64,000 bases of DNA from Polymorphobacter fuscus (GTDB lineage Bacteria; Pseudomonadota; Alphaproteobacteria; Sphingomonadales; Sphingomonadaceae), in assembly GCF_011927825.1 (NCBI RefSeq), contig NZ_JAATJI010000001.1, positions 1,984,001-2,048,000 of the forward strand, in the 5' to 3' direction. Each line of letters starts with the position of its first letter. Position 1 is the first letter of the stretch. Shown piece by piece: positions 1 to 9,898 of this stretch. The position numbers were made by a program, and so were the translations under genes. The notes beneath the pieces were generated by a model. It had not been told where the DNA came from. It did not search any database and saw only the letters and a list, made by a program, of their open reading frames with translations.

Positions 1-1309
1 CCAGCTTTGTCCGCAGCGGCACGATGCGGCCGTTGACCTTGGCGCCGATGCAGCTGTCACCCAGATCCGAATGGACCGCATAGGCGAAATCCACCGGCGT
101 CGAATTGCGCGGCAGCTGGTGGAGTGCGCCCTTCGGCGTGAATGCGAACACCTGGTCCTGGAACATCGCCAGCCGGGCATTTTCCAGCAGCTCCTCGGGG
201 CTGGCGGCGTCGTGGAGCACTTCGAGAAGGTCGTCGAGCCAGGGATAGGCCTCGCGCGCCTTGGCACCGTCGCCGCCCTGCTTGTAGGCCCAGTGCGCCG
301 CCAGGCCGAATTCGGCCTCCTCGTGCATCAGCCGCGTGCGGATCTGCACCTCGATGCGCGAATTCTCGCTGTGCAGCACGGTGGTGTGGATCGACTTGTA
401 GCCGTTGCGCTTGGGCGTCGAGATGAAGTCCTTGAACCGGCCCGGCACCATCGGCCAGCGCGTGTGCACCGTCCCCAGCGCCCGGTAGCAGTCGGCGGTG
501 TCGGCGACGATGACCCGGAAGGCCATGACGTCCGACAGGGTTTCGAACGCGGCGCCGCGCCCCTGCATCTTGCGCCAGATCGAGAACGGCCGTTTTTCGC
601 GCCCCGTCACCTCGGCATCGATGCCCTTTTGCGCCAGCAGCAGCTTCATCCCCGATGCGATGCGCGCCACCGTGTCACCGCCGCCTTCGCGCAGCTTGGC
701 GAGCCGTGCCGCGATCGTGGCATGGGCGTCGGGCTCCAGTTGCCGGAACGCCAGCTCCTGCAGTTCGTCCATGAAGCCGTACATGCCGATGCGCTCGGCC
801 AGCGGCGCATAGATGTCCATGGTCTCGCGGGCGATGCGGCGGCGCTTGTCCTCCGACTTGATGAAGTGCAGCGTCCGCATGTTGTGCAGCCGGTCGGCGA
901 GCTTGACCAGCAGGACGCGGATGTCGTTCGACATGGCGAGCAGGAACTTGCGCAGGTTTTCGGCCTGGCGTTCGCTGTCGGTCTGCGCCTCGATCTTCGA
1001 CAATTTGGTGACGCCGTCGACCAGCCGCCCGACATTGGTCCCGAACAGGGCGATGATCTGTTCCTGGGTGGCGACGGTATCCTCGATGGTGTCGTGCAGG
1101 ATGCCGGTGGCGATCGTTTCGGCATCGAGCTTCAATTCGGTCAGGATGCCGGCGACTTCGATCGGATGGCTGAAATAGGGGTCGCCACTGGCCCGCAATT
1201 GGCTGCCATGCGCCTTCATCGAAAACACATAGGCGCGGTTCAGCAGATCCTCGTCCGCATCGGGATCATAGGCCTTGACGCGTTCGACGAGTTCATACTG
1301 GCGGAGCAT
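1..1309 (-). CDS. rsh: Bifunctional (p)ppGpp synthetase/hydrolase, RelA/SpoT family (3' end outside window)
   Basis: This enzyme makes and degrades the alarmone (p)ppGpp in the stringent response. The visible 436 residues hold the N-terminal HD hydrolase with His48, His72-Asp73 and Glu76-Asp77, then the synthetase domain, in which 'GRFKDFI' carries the RXKD signature typical of bifunctional Rel/Spo enzymes rather than EXDD-type RelA. The start of the TGS domain ('VFAFTPKGALHQLP') lies near the left edge; the ACT domain would be beyond the window. The start ATG opens the protein with MLRQYELVERVK, matching the family N-terminus. rpoZ lies just upstream on the same strand, the conserved proteobacterial neighbour of spoT/rsh. 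A (p)ppGpp hydrolase-only enzyme is unlikely because the synthetase motifs look intact. Confidence 0.95.
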   Translation of the reverse strand, partial: MLRQYELVERVKAYDPDADEDLLNRAYVFSMKAHGSQLRASGDPYFSHPIEVAGILTELKLDAETIATGILHDTIEDTVATQEQIIALFGTNVGRLVDGVTKLSKIEAQTDSERQAENLRKFLLAMSNDIRVLLVKLADRLHNMRTLHFIKSEDKRRRIARETMDIYAPLAERIGMYGFMDELQELAFRQLEPDAHATIAARLAKLREGGGDTVARIASGMKLLLAQKGIDAEVTGREKRPFSIWRKMQGRGAAFETLSDVMAFRVIVADTADCYRALGTVHTRWPMVPGRFKDFISTPKRNGYKSIHTTVLHSENSRIEVQIRTRLMHEEAEFGLAAHWAYKQGGDGAKAREAYPWLDDLLEVLHDAASPEELLENARLAMFQDQVFAFTPKGALHQLPRNSTPVDFAYAVHSDLGDSCIGAKVNGRIVPLRTKL

Positions 1310-1447
1310 GGCACGAGTGTGGTGTGCGGGGCGCACACACGCAACCACTTAACCTCGACCCGCCGGATAGAGATTGCGAGACGCGCGACGCGCGGCCCGG
1401 GGTTGGAGAGAAAGAAAGCAAGGGAGGAAGGCAGCAAGGAAGGCGGG

Positions 1448-1560
1448 GCGTGGGCAAAGCCCACGCGTCGGGCGGGTTCGTTCCGCGAGTCGGAACGCCC
1501 CGCCGGCCGGAATAAACGCGAGTCGGCGAATAGCTTCGCTATTCGCTGCCGCGTTTATTC
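1448..1560 (-). terminator. Hairpin cluster between rpoZ and rsh
   Basis: Three inverted repeats sit in the 245-base rpoZ-rsh gap. The largest (1510-1560) pairs an 11-base outer arm (1510-1520 with 1550-1560) and a 9-base inner arm (1526-1534 with 1538-1546) around a 3-base loop, and it includes the rpoZ stop codon. Two smaller stems lie at 1448-1466 (8 bp) and 1480-1496 (6 bp). No T-run follows, so simple intrinsic termination is not proven; attenuation or mRNA 3'-end protection for rpoZ is an equal reading. Confidence 0.5.
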
Positions 1561-1896
1561 GTAATCCGGCCCGAGATTCTGGTTCCGCGGCGGCTGCGCG
1601 GCGGTGATCCGCAACGCCTCGGCCGATGCCGACAGCGACCCGATCGCATCGGGTGTATCGTCCTCATTCTCGACCACACGCCGCATCGAAGCGATCAGCG
1701 CTTCCTTCAGGTCGGCGGGCTTGATTTCTTCCTCGGCGATCTCGCGCAGCGCGACGACGGGGTTCTTGTCACGGTCGCGGTCGACGGTGATTTCGGCGCC
1801 CGACGAAATGGCGCGGGCGCGGGTGGCGGCGAACAGCACCAGGTCGAACCGGTTGGGGATCTTGTCGACGCAATCTTCGACGGTAACGCGTGCCAT
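1555..1896 (-). CDS. rpoZ: RNA polymerase omega subunit
   Basis: Omega chaperones assembly of the beta' subunit into RNA polymerase and is part of a (p)ppGpp site in proteobacteria. The 113-residue protein starts [20 protein letters not shown], the standard omega N-terminus, and keeps the central '[11 protein letters not shown]' segment. An upstream in-frame start would add 18 residues that are not family-like, so the ATG at 1896 is chosen. The C-terminal 40 residues are acidic and poorly conserved, as usual in alphaproteobacteria. It precedes rsh on the same strand. A -35/-10 pair with 17-base spacing lies just upstream. Confidence 0.95.
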   Translation of the reverse strand: MARVTVEDCVDKIPNRFDLVLFAATRARAISSGAEITVDRDRDKNPVVALREIAEEEIKPADLKEALIASMRRVVENEDDTPDAIGSLSASAEALRITAAQPPRNQNLGPDYE

Positions 1897-1928
1897 GGGG
1901 CAGAACTTTCCGATTTCGGGAAGCGCGG

Positions 1929-1957
1929 CAATTGTGGCAAACCCCGCCAAAAGTCAA
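1929..1957 (-). promoter_or_regulatory. Candidate sigma-70-type promoter of rpoZ
   Basis: On the minus strand TTGACT (1957-1952) and CAATTG (1934-1929) are separated by 17 bases, with rpoZ starting about 33 bases downstream of the -10. The -35 is near consensus; the -10 is weak. Confidence 0.4.
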
Positions 1958-1965
1958 GCAAACAC

Positions 1966-1992
1966 TTGACCCAGGCCCGTCCTTCGTCTAAT
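1966..1992 (+). promoter_or_regulatory. Candidate promoter of rpsD
   Basis: TTGACC at 1966-1971 is followed by TCTAAT at 1987-1992 (15-base spacing, short) about 125 bases before rpsD. It lies back to back with the rpoZ promoter, the two -35 boxes being 8 bases apart. The short spacer keeps confidence low. Confidence 0.3.
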
Positions 1993-2116
1993 CGCCGCCG
2001 CTTCGCAATTGGCCCTGCACCCCCGGTGAAGCAGGCGCCGCGGCCGCTTTCAAGGGCGGTCGGTGCGAGGCCGGGGTTTCAGCCCGAATGGTCGGGCCTG
2101 CAAATGAAAGCAAGAC

Positions 2117-2728
2117 ATGTCGAAGCGCCAGAACAGCAAGTACAAGCTCGATCGCCGCATGGGCGAGAACATCTGGGGTCGCCCCAAGTCGCCGGTCAAC
2201 AAGCGTGAATACGGCCCCGGCCAGCACGGCCAGCGCCGCAAGAGCAAGGTGTCGGACTACGGCATCCAGCTCAAGGCCAAGCAGAAGCTCAAGGGCTATT
2301 ACGGCGACGTCACCGAAAAGCAGTTCCGCGCCACCTATGCCGCCGCGGTGCAGATGAAGGGCGATACCTCGCAGAACCTCATCGGCCTGCTTGAACAGCG
2401 TCTCGACATGGTCGTCTATCGCGCCAAGTTCGCGCCGACGATCTTCGCGGCCCGCCAGATCGTCAACCATGGCCATATCATCGTCAACGGCAAGCGCTGC
2501 AACATCGCTTCGGCGCGGATCAAGCCCGGCGACACCGTCGAACTCGGCGCCAAGGCCAAGGACATGGCACTGGTCATCGAAGCCCAGGGCCTGACCGAGC
2601 GCGAAGTGCCCGAATATGTCACCATCGAAGGCCCCAAGGCCACCTATGTCCGCGTCCCGACGCTCGACGAAGTGCCCTATCCGGTGAAGATGGAACCCAA
2701 CCTGGTCGTCGAATTTTACAGCCGATAA
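2117..2728 (+). CDS. rpsD: 30S ribosomal protein S4
   Basis: S4 is a primary 16S rRNA-binding protein that nucleates 30S body assembly. The 203 residues begin [20 protein letters not shown], the alphaproteobacterial form, and contain the S4 RNA-binding domain around residues 94-155 ('[14 protein letters not shown]', '[14 protein letters not shown]'). Length matches the family. It lies alone, away from the alpha operon (rpsM-rpsK-rpoA-rplQ) that carries rpsD in enterics; a separate rpsD is normal in alphaproteobacteria. A run of four hairpins follows the stop codon. Confidence 0.98.
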   Translation: MSKRQNSKYKLDRRMGENIWGRPKSPVNKREYGPGQHGQRRKSKVSDYGIQLKAKQKLKGYYGDVTEKQFRATYAAAVQMKGDTSQNLIGLLEQRLDMVVYRAKFAPTIFAARQIVNHGHIIVNGKRCNIASARIKPGDTVELGAKAKDMALVIEAQGLTEREVPEYVTIEGPKATYVRVPTLDEVPYPVKMEPNLVVEFYSR

Positions 2729-2736
2729 GGCGGCGC

Positions 2737-2868
2737 GTGCGCAGCATCTGCTGCGCACCGACTCGCCAGAGGCCGGACGGCGAGACGGCGGGGTTTCCCC
2801 GCCGGACTCGTCCGACCCCGGATCAAGTCCGGGGCAGGCTGCCCGGGCTTTGCCCGGGTATTTTTTTG
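2737..2868 (+). terminator. rpsD intrinsic terminator preceded by three hairpins
   Basis: The last hairpin is a textbook intrinsic terminator: 2841-2848 pairs with 2852-2859 over a TTT loop, followed by seven T (2861-2867). Three more perfect stems precede it: 2737-2758 (10 bp), 2787-2803 (7 bp, TTT loop) and 2816-2834 (7 bp, loop TCAAG). The third, CCCCGGA-TCAAG-TCCGGGG, resembles a palindrome that I recall as widespread between genes of alphaproteobacteria. Confidence 0.8.
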
Positions 2869-2907
2869 TTCCACGCAGGCCTCTTTTTGGCCCCCTGCCG
2901 GCAGCGC

Positions 2908-3129
2908 CTAAAAGATCCCGCCGCCCAGCATCAGCCGCAGCACGCCGATCACGATCACCACGATGTTGAGATTCCGCCCGGCATTGCTGCTCGACATCGC
3001 GCCCAGCGCCAGGCCGACGGCGGCCACCGGGATGATGCCCCAGTTGGCCCAGCCCAGCAGCGGCAGAAAGGCCGGCACCAGCAGCAGGAGCGCGCCGAGG
3101 CCGATGATGATCGAGAGGATGTTGAGCAT
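2908..3129 (-). CDS. Small two-helix membrane protein, unknown function
   Basis: The 73-residue protein is nearly all hydrophobic: one helix around residues 1-20 (MLNILSIIIGLGALLLLVPA), a second around 27-45, and a third weaker stretch near the C-terminus ending GVLRLMLGGGIF. A longer ORF exists, but the ATG at 3129 removes a non-hydrophobic, unlikely N-terminus. It stands alone between rpsD, with which it converges, and the divergent acyl-CoA dehydrogenase gene. I do not recognise a named family. It is probably an inner-membrane protein. Confidence 0.6.
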   Translation of the reverse strand: MLNILSIIIGLGALLLLVPAFLPLLGWANWGIIPVAAVGLALGAMSSSNAGRNLNIVVIVIGVLRLMLGGGIF

Positions 3130-3196
3130 GGCCGCGCATATGGGGCCGAAACGTCGCGCGACAAGTGGCACCGCTTGCCCCCCATTCGAATCACGC

Positions 3197-3212
3197 TTAA
3201 CGTGAACGTAAA
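3197..3212. promoter_or_regulatory. Candidate operator with paired ACGT half-sites
   Basis: The sequence TTAACGTGAACGTAAA, 28 bases before the acyl-CoA dehydrogenase start, is an imperfect palindrome with two ACGT cores. MerR-type regulators of acyl-CoA and branched-chain catabolism (the LiuR group) are known to use ACGT-containing palindromes; assigning this site to one of them is inference. Confidence 0.3.
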
Positions 3213-3239
3213 CCACTATCGCATCTGGGGAGAGCGTTC

Positions 3240-4448
3240 ATGGACCTGAGTTTCTCGGCTGAGGATATCGCCTTTCGCGACGAAGTCCGCGCCTTCATCA
3301 AGGACAGCTATCCGCCGCACCTTAACGGCAAGATCGAGGAGGGCGAGGAGCTTTCCAAGGAAGATTTTCTCAGCTGGCACAAGGTCCTTGCCCAGAAGGG
3401 CTGGATCGCGCCGGCCTGGCCCGTCCAGTACGGCGGCACCGGCTGGACGAGCGTCCAGCGCTACATCTGGTCGGAGGAAACGGCGCGCGCCGACGCCATC
3501 CGCCTGATGCCCTTCGGCCTGTCGATGGTCGGTCCGGTCATCTACACCTTCGGCACCCAGGAACAGAAGGACCGCTTCCTCCCCGGCATCCTGTCGGGCG
3601 ATGTCTGGTGGTGCCAGGGCTATTCGGAGCCGGGCGCCGGGTCGGACCTCGCCAACCTGCGCACCAAGGCGGAGCGCTTCACCGGCGACGACGGCAAGGA
3701 ATATTACCGCGTCAACGGCCAGAAGACCTGGACGACGATGGCGCAGCACGCCGACTGGGGCTTCTTCCTCGTGCGCACCAACCCCACGGCCAAGGCGCAG
3801 GAGGGCATTTCCTTCCTGCTCATCGACATGAAATCGCCCGGCATCACCGTGCGCCCGATCATCACCCTGGGCGGCGAGCATGAGGTCAACGAGGTCTGGC
3901 TGGAGGATGTCATCGTCCCGGTTGACCAGCGCATCTATGAGGAGAACAAGGGCTGGACCTGCGCCAAGTTCCTGCTCGCCCATGAACGCACCGGCATCGC
4001 CGGCGTCGCCGCCTCCAAGCGCGGGGTCGAGCGGATCAAGACCATCGCCCGTTCCGAACTCGACGAAGGCGAGCAGCTGATCCAGAACCCGTTCTTCAAG
4101 CGCAAGATCGCCGAGCTGGAGGTCGACCTGTCGGCGCTGGAATTCACCGAGCTGCGCACGCTGGCTGGCGAATCGTCGGGCAAGGGCCCGGGGCCCGAAT
4201 CGTCGCTGCTCAAGATCAAGGGCACCGAGATCCAGCAGCGCATCACCGAACTGGCGCTGGAAGCCGCGGGCCATTACGGCGCTCCCTATTTCCGCGGCTT
4301 CGGCGAAGGCGACAACGAGCACCCGATCGGCCCCGATTATACCCACCGGACCGCGCCGACCTATTTCAACATGCGCAAGACCAGCATCTATGGCGGGTCG
4401 AACGAGATCCAGCGGAACATCATCGCGAAGATGGTGCTGGGGCTTTAA
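3240..4448 (+). CDS. Acyl-CoA dehydrogenase, large-subunit type (pair 1)
   Basis: A flavoprotein of the acyl-CoA dehydrogenase family, expected to introduce a 2,3-double bond into an acyl-CoA. The 402 residues show the signature 'CQGYSEPGAGSDL' (125-137), a glutamate in 'LLAHERTGIAG' (Glu249) where several ACAD subfamilies place the catalytic base, and a C-terminal 'YGGSNEIQRNII' in which the medium-chain-type YEGT glutamate is replaced. The RxQFG FAD-binding segment of homomeric ACADs is missing, but it is present in the next gene. This fits one half of an alpha2beta2 enzyme such as the pimeloyl-CoA or steroid side-chain dehydrogenases. The start has a GGGGAGA leader (3227-3233). Substrate unknown. 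Confidence 0.88.
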   Translation: MDLSFSAEDIAFRDEVRAFIKDSYPPHLNGKIEEGEELSKEDFLSWHKVLAQKGWIAPAWPVQYGGTGWTSVQRYIWSEETARADAIRLMPFGLSMVGPVIYTFGTQEQKDRFLPGILSGDVWWCQGYSEPGAGSDLANLRTKAERFTGDDGKEYYRVNGQKTWTTMAQHADWGFFLVRTNPTAKAQEGISFLLIDMKSPGITVRPIITLGGEHEVNEVWLEDVIVPVDQRIYEENKGWTCAKFLLAHERTGIAGVAASKRGVERIKTIARSELDEGEQLIQNPFFKRKIAELEVDLSALEFTELRTLAGESSGKGPGPESSLLKIKGTEIQQRITELALEAAGHYGAPYFRGFGEGDNEHPIGPDYTHRTAPTYFNMRKTSIYGGSNEIQRNIIAKMVLGL

Positions 4449-4548
4449 ATTCGGACTGCGACACGCGGCCGGCGTGGGGTGCGACACCCCCCGCCGGCAT
4501 TGTGCTTTGTACATATGGCGCTCACCAGAAGCGCCGGGGAGACGCACC

Positions 4549-5691
4549 ATGGATTTCAACACCACCGACGAACAGACGATGCTGCGCGACACGGTCGCGC
4601 GCTACCTCGCCGACACCTACAGCTTCGATAACCGCATGAAGACCGTGCATGGTGATGTCGCCGGCGGTGCCGGCTGGAACCCTGCCGTCTGGAAGGCCTT
4701 TGCCGAGGAACTCGGCATCCTCGGCGCGCCCTTTGCCGAAGCGCATGGCGGTCTTGGCGGCGGCGCTGTCGAAAACATGATCGTCATGGAGGAGATCGGC
4801 CGCGCGCTGGTGATCGAACCCTATCTGCCGACCGTCGTCATCGCCGGTGGCGCGCTGAAGGCGACCGGCGGCGACCTGGCCGACGCCGTTATCCCCGAGA
4901 TCATTGCCGGCACCGCCGTCATCGCCTTTGCCTATGCCGAACCCCAGGGCCGCTACAATCTCGCCGACCTGCGCACGACGGCGAAAAAGGACGGCGCCGG
5001 CTATCTGCTGAGCGGCCACAAATCGGTGGTCTATTCGGCGCCCTATGCGACGCACCTGCTCGTCACCGCCCGCACCGGCGGCGACCAGCGCGACCAGGAC
5101 GGCGTCTCGCTGTTCCTCATCCCCGCCGACGCCAAGGGCGTCTCGCGCCGCGACTATCCCACGGTCGATGGCTCAGCCGCTTCGGAGGTCTATTTCGAAA
5201 ATGTCGCGGTGGGCGCCGAACAGCGGATCGGCGGCGAAGGCACGGCGCTGCCGCTCGTCGAACAGATCGTCGATGAGGCCACCGCGGCCATTTGCGCCGA
5301 AGCGTGCGGCGTCACCCGCGTGTTGCACGCCACCACGCTCGACTATGCCAAGCAGCGCAAGCAGTTCGGCAAGGCCATCGGCGATTTCCAGGTCATCCAG
5401 CATCGGCTGGTCGACATGTTCATGGAAGTCGAACAGGCGGTCTCCATCACGCTGATGGCAACGCTGAAGCTCGACACCGCCGAGCGCGCCGCCGCCGTGT
5501 CCGCCGCCAAGTCGAAGGTCGGCAAGGCGTGCAAGTTCGTCGGCCAGAACGCCGTCCAGATCCACGGCGGCATCGGCATTTCGAACGAACTCGCCGTCGG
5601 CCATTATTTCAAGCGTTCGACGATGATCGAAGGGCAGTTCGGCTCGGTCGACCATCATCTGCGCCGCTATGAACGCATCACCATCGGCTGA
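4549..5691 (+). CDS. Acyl-CoA dehydrogenase, small-subunit type (pair 1)
   Basis: The 380-residue partner of the preceding gene. It begins MDFNTTDEQTMLRDTVARYL and carries 'RKQFGKAIGDFQVIQHR' near residue 270, the segment by which one ACAD subunit contacts the FAD of its partner. It lacks the YEGT/YGGS C-terminus and ends with 'GGIGISNELAVGHYFKR' and a short tail, as PimD-like small subunits do. A longer ORF starts upstream, but ATG 4549 follows GGGGAGACGC (4536-4545) and removes 53 non-homologous residues. It lies 100 bases after the large subunit, and a strong hairpin follows. A heteromeric enzyme is inferred from complementary motifs, not shown. Confidence 0.87.
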   Translation: MDFNTTDEQTMLRDTVARYLADTYSFDNRMKTVHGDVAGGAGWNPAVWKAFAEELGILGAPFAEAHGGLGGGAVENMIVMEEIGRALVIEPYLPTVVIAGGALKATGGDLADAVIPEIIAGTAVIAFAYAEPQGRYNLADLRTTAKKDGAGYLLSGHKSVVYSAPYATHLLVTARTGGDQRDQDGVSLFLIPADAKGVSRRDYPTVDGSAASEVYFENVAVGAEQRIGGEGTALPLVEQIVDEATAAICAEACGVTRVLHATTLDYAKQRKQFGKAIGDFQVIQHRLVDMFMEVEQAVSITLMATLKLDTAERAAAVSAAKSKVGKACKFVGQNAVQIHGGIGISNELAVGHYFKRSTMIEGQFGSVDHHLRRYERITIG

Positions 5692-5694
5692 GGT

Positions 5695-5718
5695 CGCCGC
5701 ACTCGACTGAGTGCGGCG
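5695..5718 (+). terminator. Hairpin ending the first dehydrogenase pair
   Basis: A perfect 10-bp stem (5695-5704 with 5709-5718) with loop GACT starts three bases after the stop codon. Only a weak T-rich stretch follows (ATCGATTTCC). Confidence 0.55.
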
Positions 5719-5750
5719 ATCGATTTCCTTCGCGCGTCTGACGAAATTAA

Positions 5751-8057
<2,307 letters not shown>

Positions 8058-8147
8058 GGCAAGCCCGGCACCTGGCCGCGACCCGATCGCGTCGACCGCG
8101 CCCGTTCAAGAGGCGCGGCGACCCGATCGGCCTTGGAGGAGAGTCCC

Positions 8148-8435
8148 ATGCTCAAAAGCGAGGTGAATGCGCTCGACCCGCGCCGGCCGCACTGGGTGCT
8201 TGCCGTCGAAGCGCCGGGCCGCAACTGGTGCGCGGCCCCCGGCTGCCGTGCCCATGCCCGGTTTCTGGTCGACGAAATCAGCAAGGCACCATCCCGGTCG
8301 CGCTTCGCGGTCTTCGGAAGCCGCGCCGAATGCCTGACATGGGTGATGGCGCACCGGCTTGAACTCAATGCGCATATGCCGGGCGCGCGGATGCGCCCGG
8401 TGCCGTTGGCGGACTGGCTGCTGGGGCTCGGCTGA
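8148..8435 (+). CDS. Small hypothetical protein with a C-x4-C motif
   Basis: I do not recognise this 95-residue protein. It begins MLKSEVNALDPRRPHWVLAV, contains 'NWCAAPGC' (Cys28, Cys33) and a third cysteine near residue 57, and is rich in Arg and Ala. A TTG five codons upstream is in frame, but GGAGGA (8135-8140) is well placed for the ATG at 8148. It follows katG by 90 bases on the same strand and could be cotranscribed. A direct 12-base repeat (8078-8089 and 8118-8129) lies in the gap. The clean Shine-Dalgarno sequence is the main support that it is translated. Confidence 0.55.
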   Translation: MLKSEVNALDPRRPHWVLAVEAPGRNWCAAPGCRAHARFLVDEISKAPSRSRFAVFGSRAECLTWVMAHRLELNAHMPGARMRPVPLADWLLGLG

Positions 8436-8450
8436 CCCGCAACGTCGCTG

Positions 8451-8637
8451 GAGCGGTTTTCGATCAATTTGGGTCGACGGCAGGGTGGTGATTTTGGTTT
8501 GGGGCAGGGAGCGAGGTGCGGCGCGATGCAGCGCATCGCAAGCGAAGAACGACGCCGCCCCGGACCAAAAGCGCCCCGCCGCGTCAGCGGTCGCCCGCAG
8601 GGCGATGACGGTGATCCAAATTGATCGAAAGCCGCTC
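8451..8637. repeat. Structured intergenic repeat element (MITE/REP-like)
   Basis: The outer arms 8451-8475 and 8613-8637 are inverted copies matching at 23 of 25 positions. Inside them, 8491-8505 pairs with 8557-8571 (13 of 15), and a perfect 7-bp stem with loop AGC lies at 8523-8539, so the whole 187 bases can fold into a long branched hairpin. The right edge meets the pgeF stop codon. It encodes nothing credible. The form is that of a non-autonomous or REP-type element; copy number elsewhere is unknown here. Confidence 0.65.
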
Positions 8638-9407
8638 TAGAGTGCGATCACCGACAGCTGCCGGCCATAGTCGGGCTCTCCCGCATGGGTCGTGCGGCGA
8701 TAGCTGAACCAGCGGTCCGCGTCGGCATAGGTGTCGATCCCCAGCGCGGTGACATGCCGGACCCCGGCGTCGGCCAACCGCATCGCCACGAACCCTTCCA
8801 GGTCGAACTGGAACCGGTCCCCCCGGCCGCGGCTGAAGAACGCCTCATGCGCCAGCGCTTCGCCGAGAAATCGTTCGCGAAAGCCCGCATCGACCTCATA
8901 GCTTGCCCGCGCGATGCACGGCCCGATCGCGGCGCGGATATGGTCGCGGCGGGCGCCGAGCATCTCCATCGCCGTCACCGTCGACCCGGCGATGTCTCCC
9001 AATGCCCCTTTCCACCCCGAATGCGCGGCGCCGATCACCCCGGCCTGGGCATCGGCGAGCAGGATCGGTGCGCAATCCGCCGTCAATATTCCCAGCGCCA
9101 GCCCCGGCGTCGCTGTCACCATCGCATCGGCCTGCGGGCGTTCGGCATCCGCCACGGTTCCGGTCACCGCGACCACCAGCACGCTGTGCACCTGGTGCAA
9201 CGTCACAAGCGCCGCGGCCGGTGCCACCGCTGCCACGGCACGCCGCCGGTTCTCCCGCACCGATGCCGGGTCGTCGGAGGACCCCAGTCCGACATTCAGG
9301 CTGGCAAAGATGCCGCCGGACACCCCGCCCTGCCGCCCCAGGAACCCATGGGGGACTCCCAGGCCCGGAGCGGTGACGAACGGCGCGTCTACAAGTCCCG
9401 TCGGCAC
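8637..9407 (-). CDS. pgeF: Polyphenol oxidase/PgeF (YfiH) family protein
   Basis: This family, long called laccase-domain or DUF152, is reported to act on purine nucleosides and, as YfiH/PgeF, to remove wrongly incorporated L-Ser from peptidoglycan precursors. The 256 residues show family motifs: 'TLHQVHS', 'LTADCAPILLAD', 'AHSGWKG' and 'AAIGPCI', which supply the His/Cys zinc ligands. The start is a GTG at 9407 preceded by GAGGA; no better in-frame ATG exists. It overlaps the end of the GNAT gene by 19 bases and is the last gene of the lgt operon. Its stop codon touches the folded repeat element. Confidence 0.88.
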   Translation of the reverse strand: MPTGLVDAPFVTAPGLGVPHGFLGRQGGVSGGIFASLNVGLGSSDDPASVRENRRRAVAAVAPAAALVTLHQVHSVLVVAVTGTVADAERPQADAMVTATPGLALGILTADCAPILLADAQAGVIGAAHSGWKGALGDIAGSTVTAMEMLGARRDHIRAAIGPCIARASYEVDAGFRERFLGEALAHEAFFSRGRGDRFQFDLEGFVAMRLADAGVRHVTALGIDTYADADRWFSYRRTTHAGEPDYGRQLSVIAL

Positions 9408-9898
9408 AATATGTCCTCATCCGCCTGGTTGCCCACCATGAACCGATAGGGCGTCACTTCGACAAAATCGTGACGCGCATAGAAGCGTCGCGCCCGCGGA
9501 TTGCCGGTAAAGACCGACAGCCACAGCTGCCGCGCGCCGCGTCCGCGCGCCGTGTCGATTGCCCAGCGCGTCAGCACATCGGCGATGCCGACCCCTTGCC
9601 AGGGCTTGAAGATGTACAGCTGGCGGACCTCGATTGCCCCCGTGTCATCGGTCGGCGCCGGCAGTTGCAACCCGCCGATCTTGCAGAACCCCACCGGAAT
9701 GCCCGCCGCCAGCGCGAACCGCACCGCGATATCGGGGTCGGCCAGCTCGGCCTCATAGGCGGCATCGCTGCCCTGCGCGAGGAACGCCGCGAGATCCTCC
9801 AGCGCATAGAGCGCGCCGAAGGTTTCGATGAAGGTCGCCCGGGCAATTCCGCCCAGCACCGCACCGTCGCCGGGCATGCCGTCGCGATAGTCGATCAT
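9389..9898 (-). CDS. GNAT-family N-acetyltransferase
   Basis: A 169-residue acetyl-CoA-dependent transferase of the GNAT fold. The acetyl-CoA site is visible as 'VRQLYIFKPWQGVGIADVLT', with the Q/R-x-x-G-x-G/A-like turn, followed by 'LWLSVFTGNPRARRFYARHDF', the beta5-alpha4 region. Substrate unknown. It begins inside the midA stop codon (ATGA, 9898-9895) and overlaps pgeF, so the four genes lgt-midA-GNAT-pgeF are very likely translated in a coupled way. Confidence 0.85.
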   Translation of the reverse strand: MIDYRDGMPGDGAVLGGIARATFIETFGALYALEDLAAFLAQGSDAAYEAELADPDIAVRFALAAGIPVGFCKIGGLQLPAPTDDTGAIEVRQLYIFKPWQGVGIADVLTRWAIDTARGRGARQLWLSVFTGNPRARRFYARHDFVEVTPYRFMVGNQADEDILCRRDL

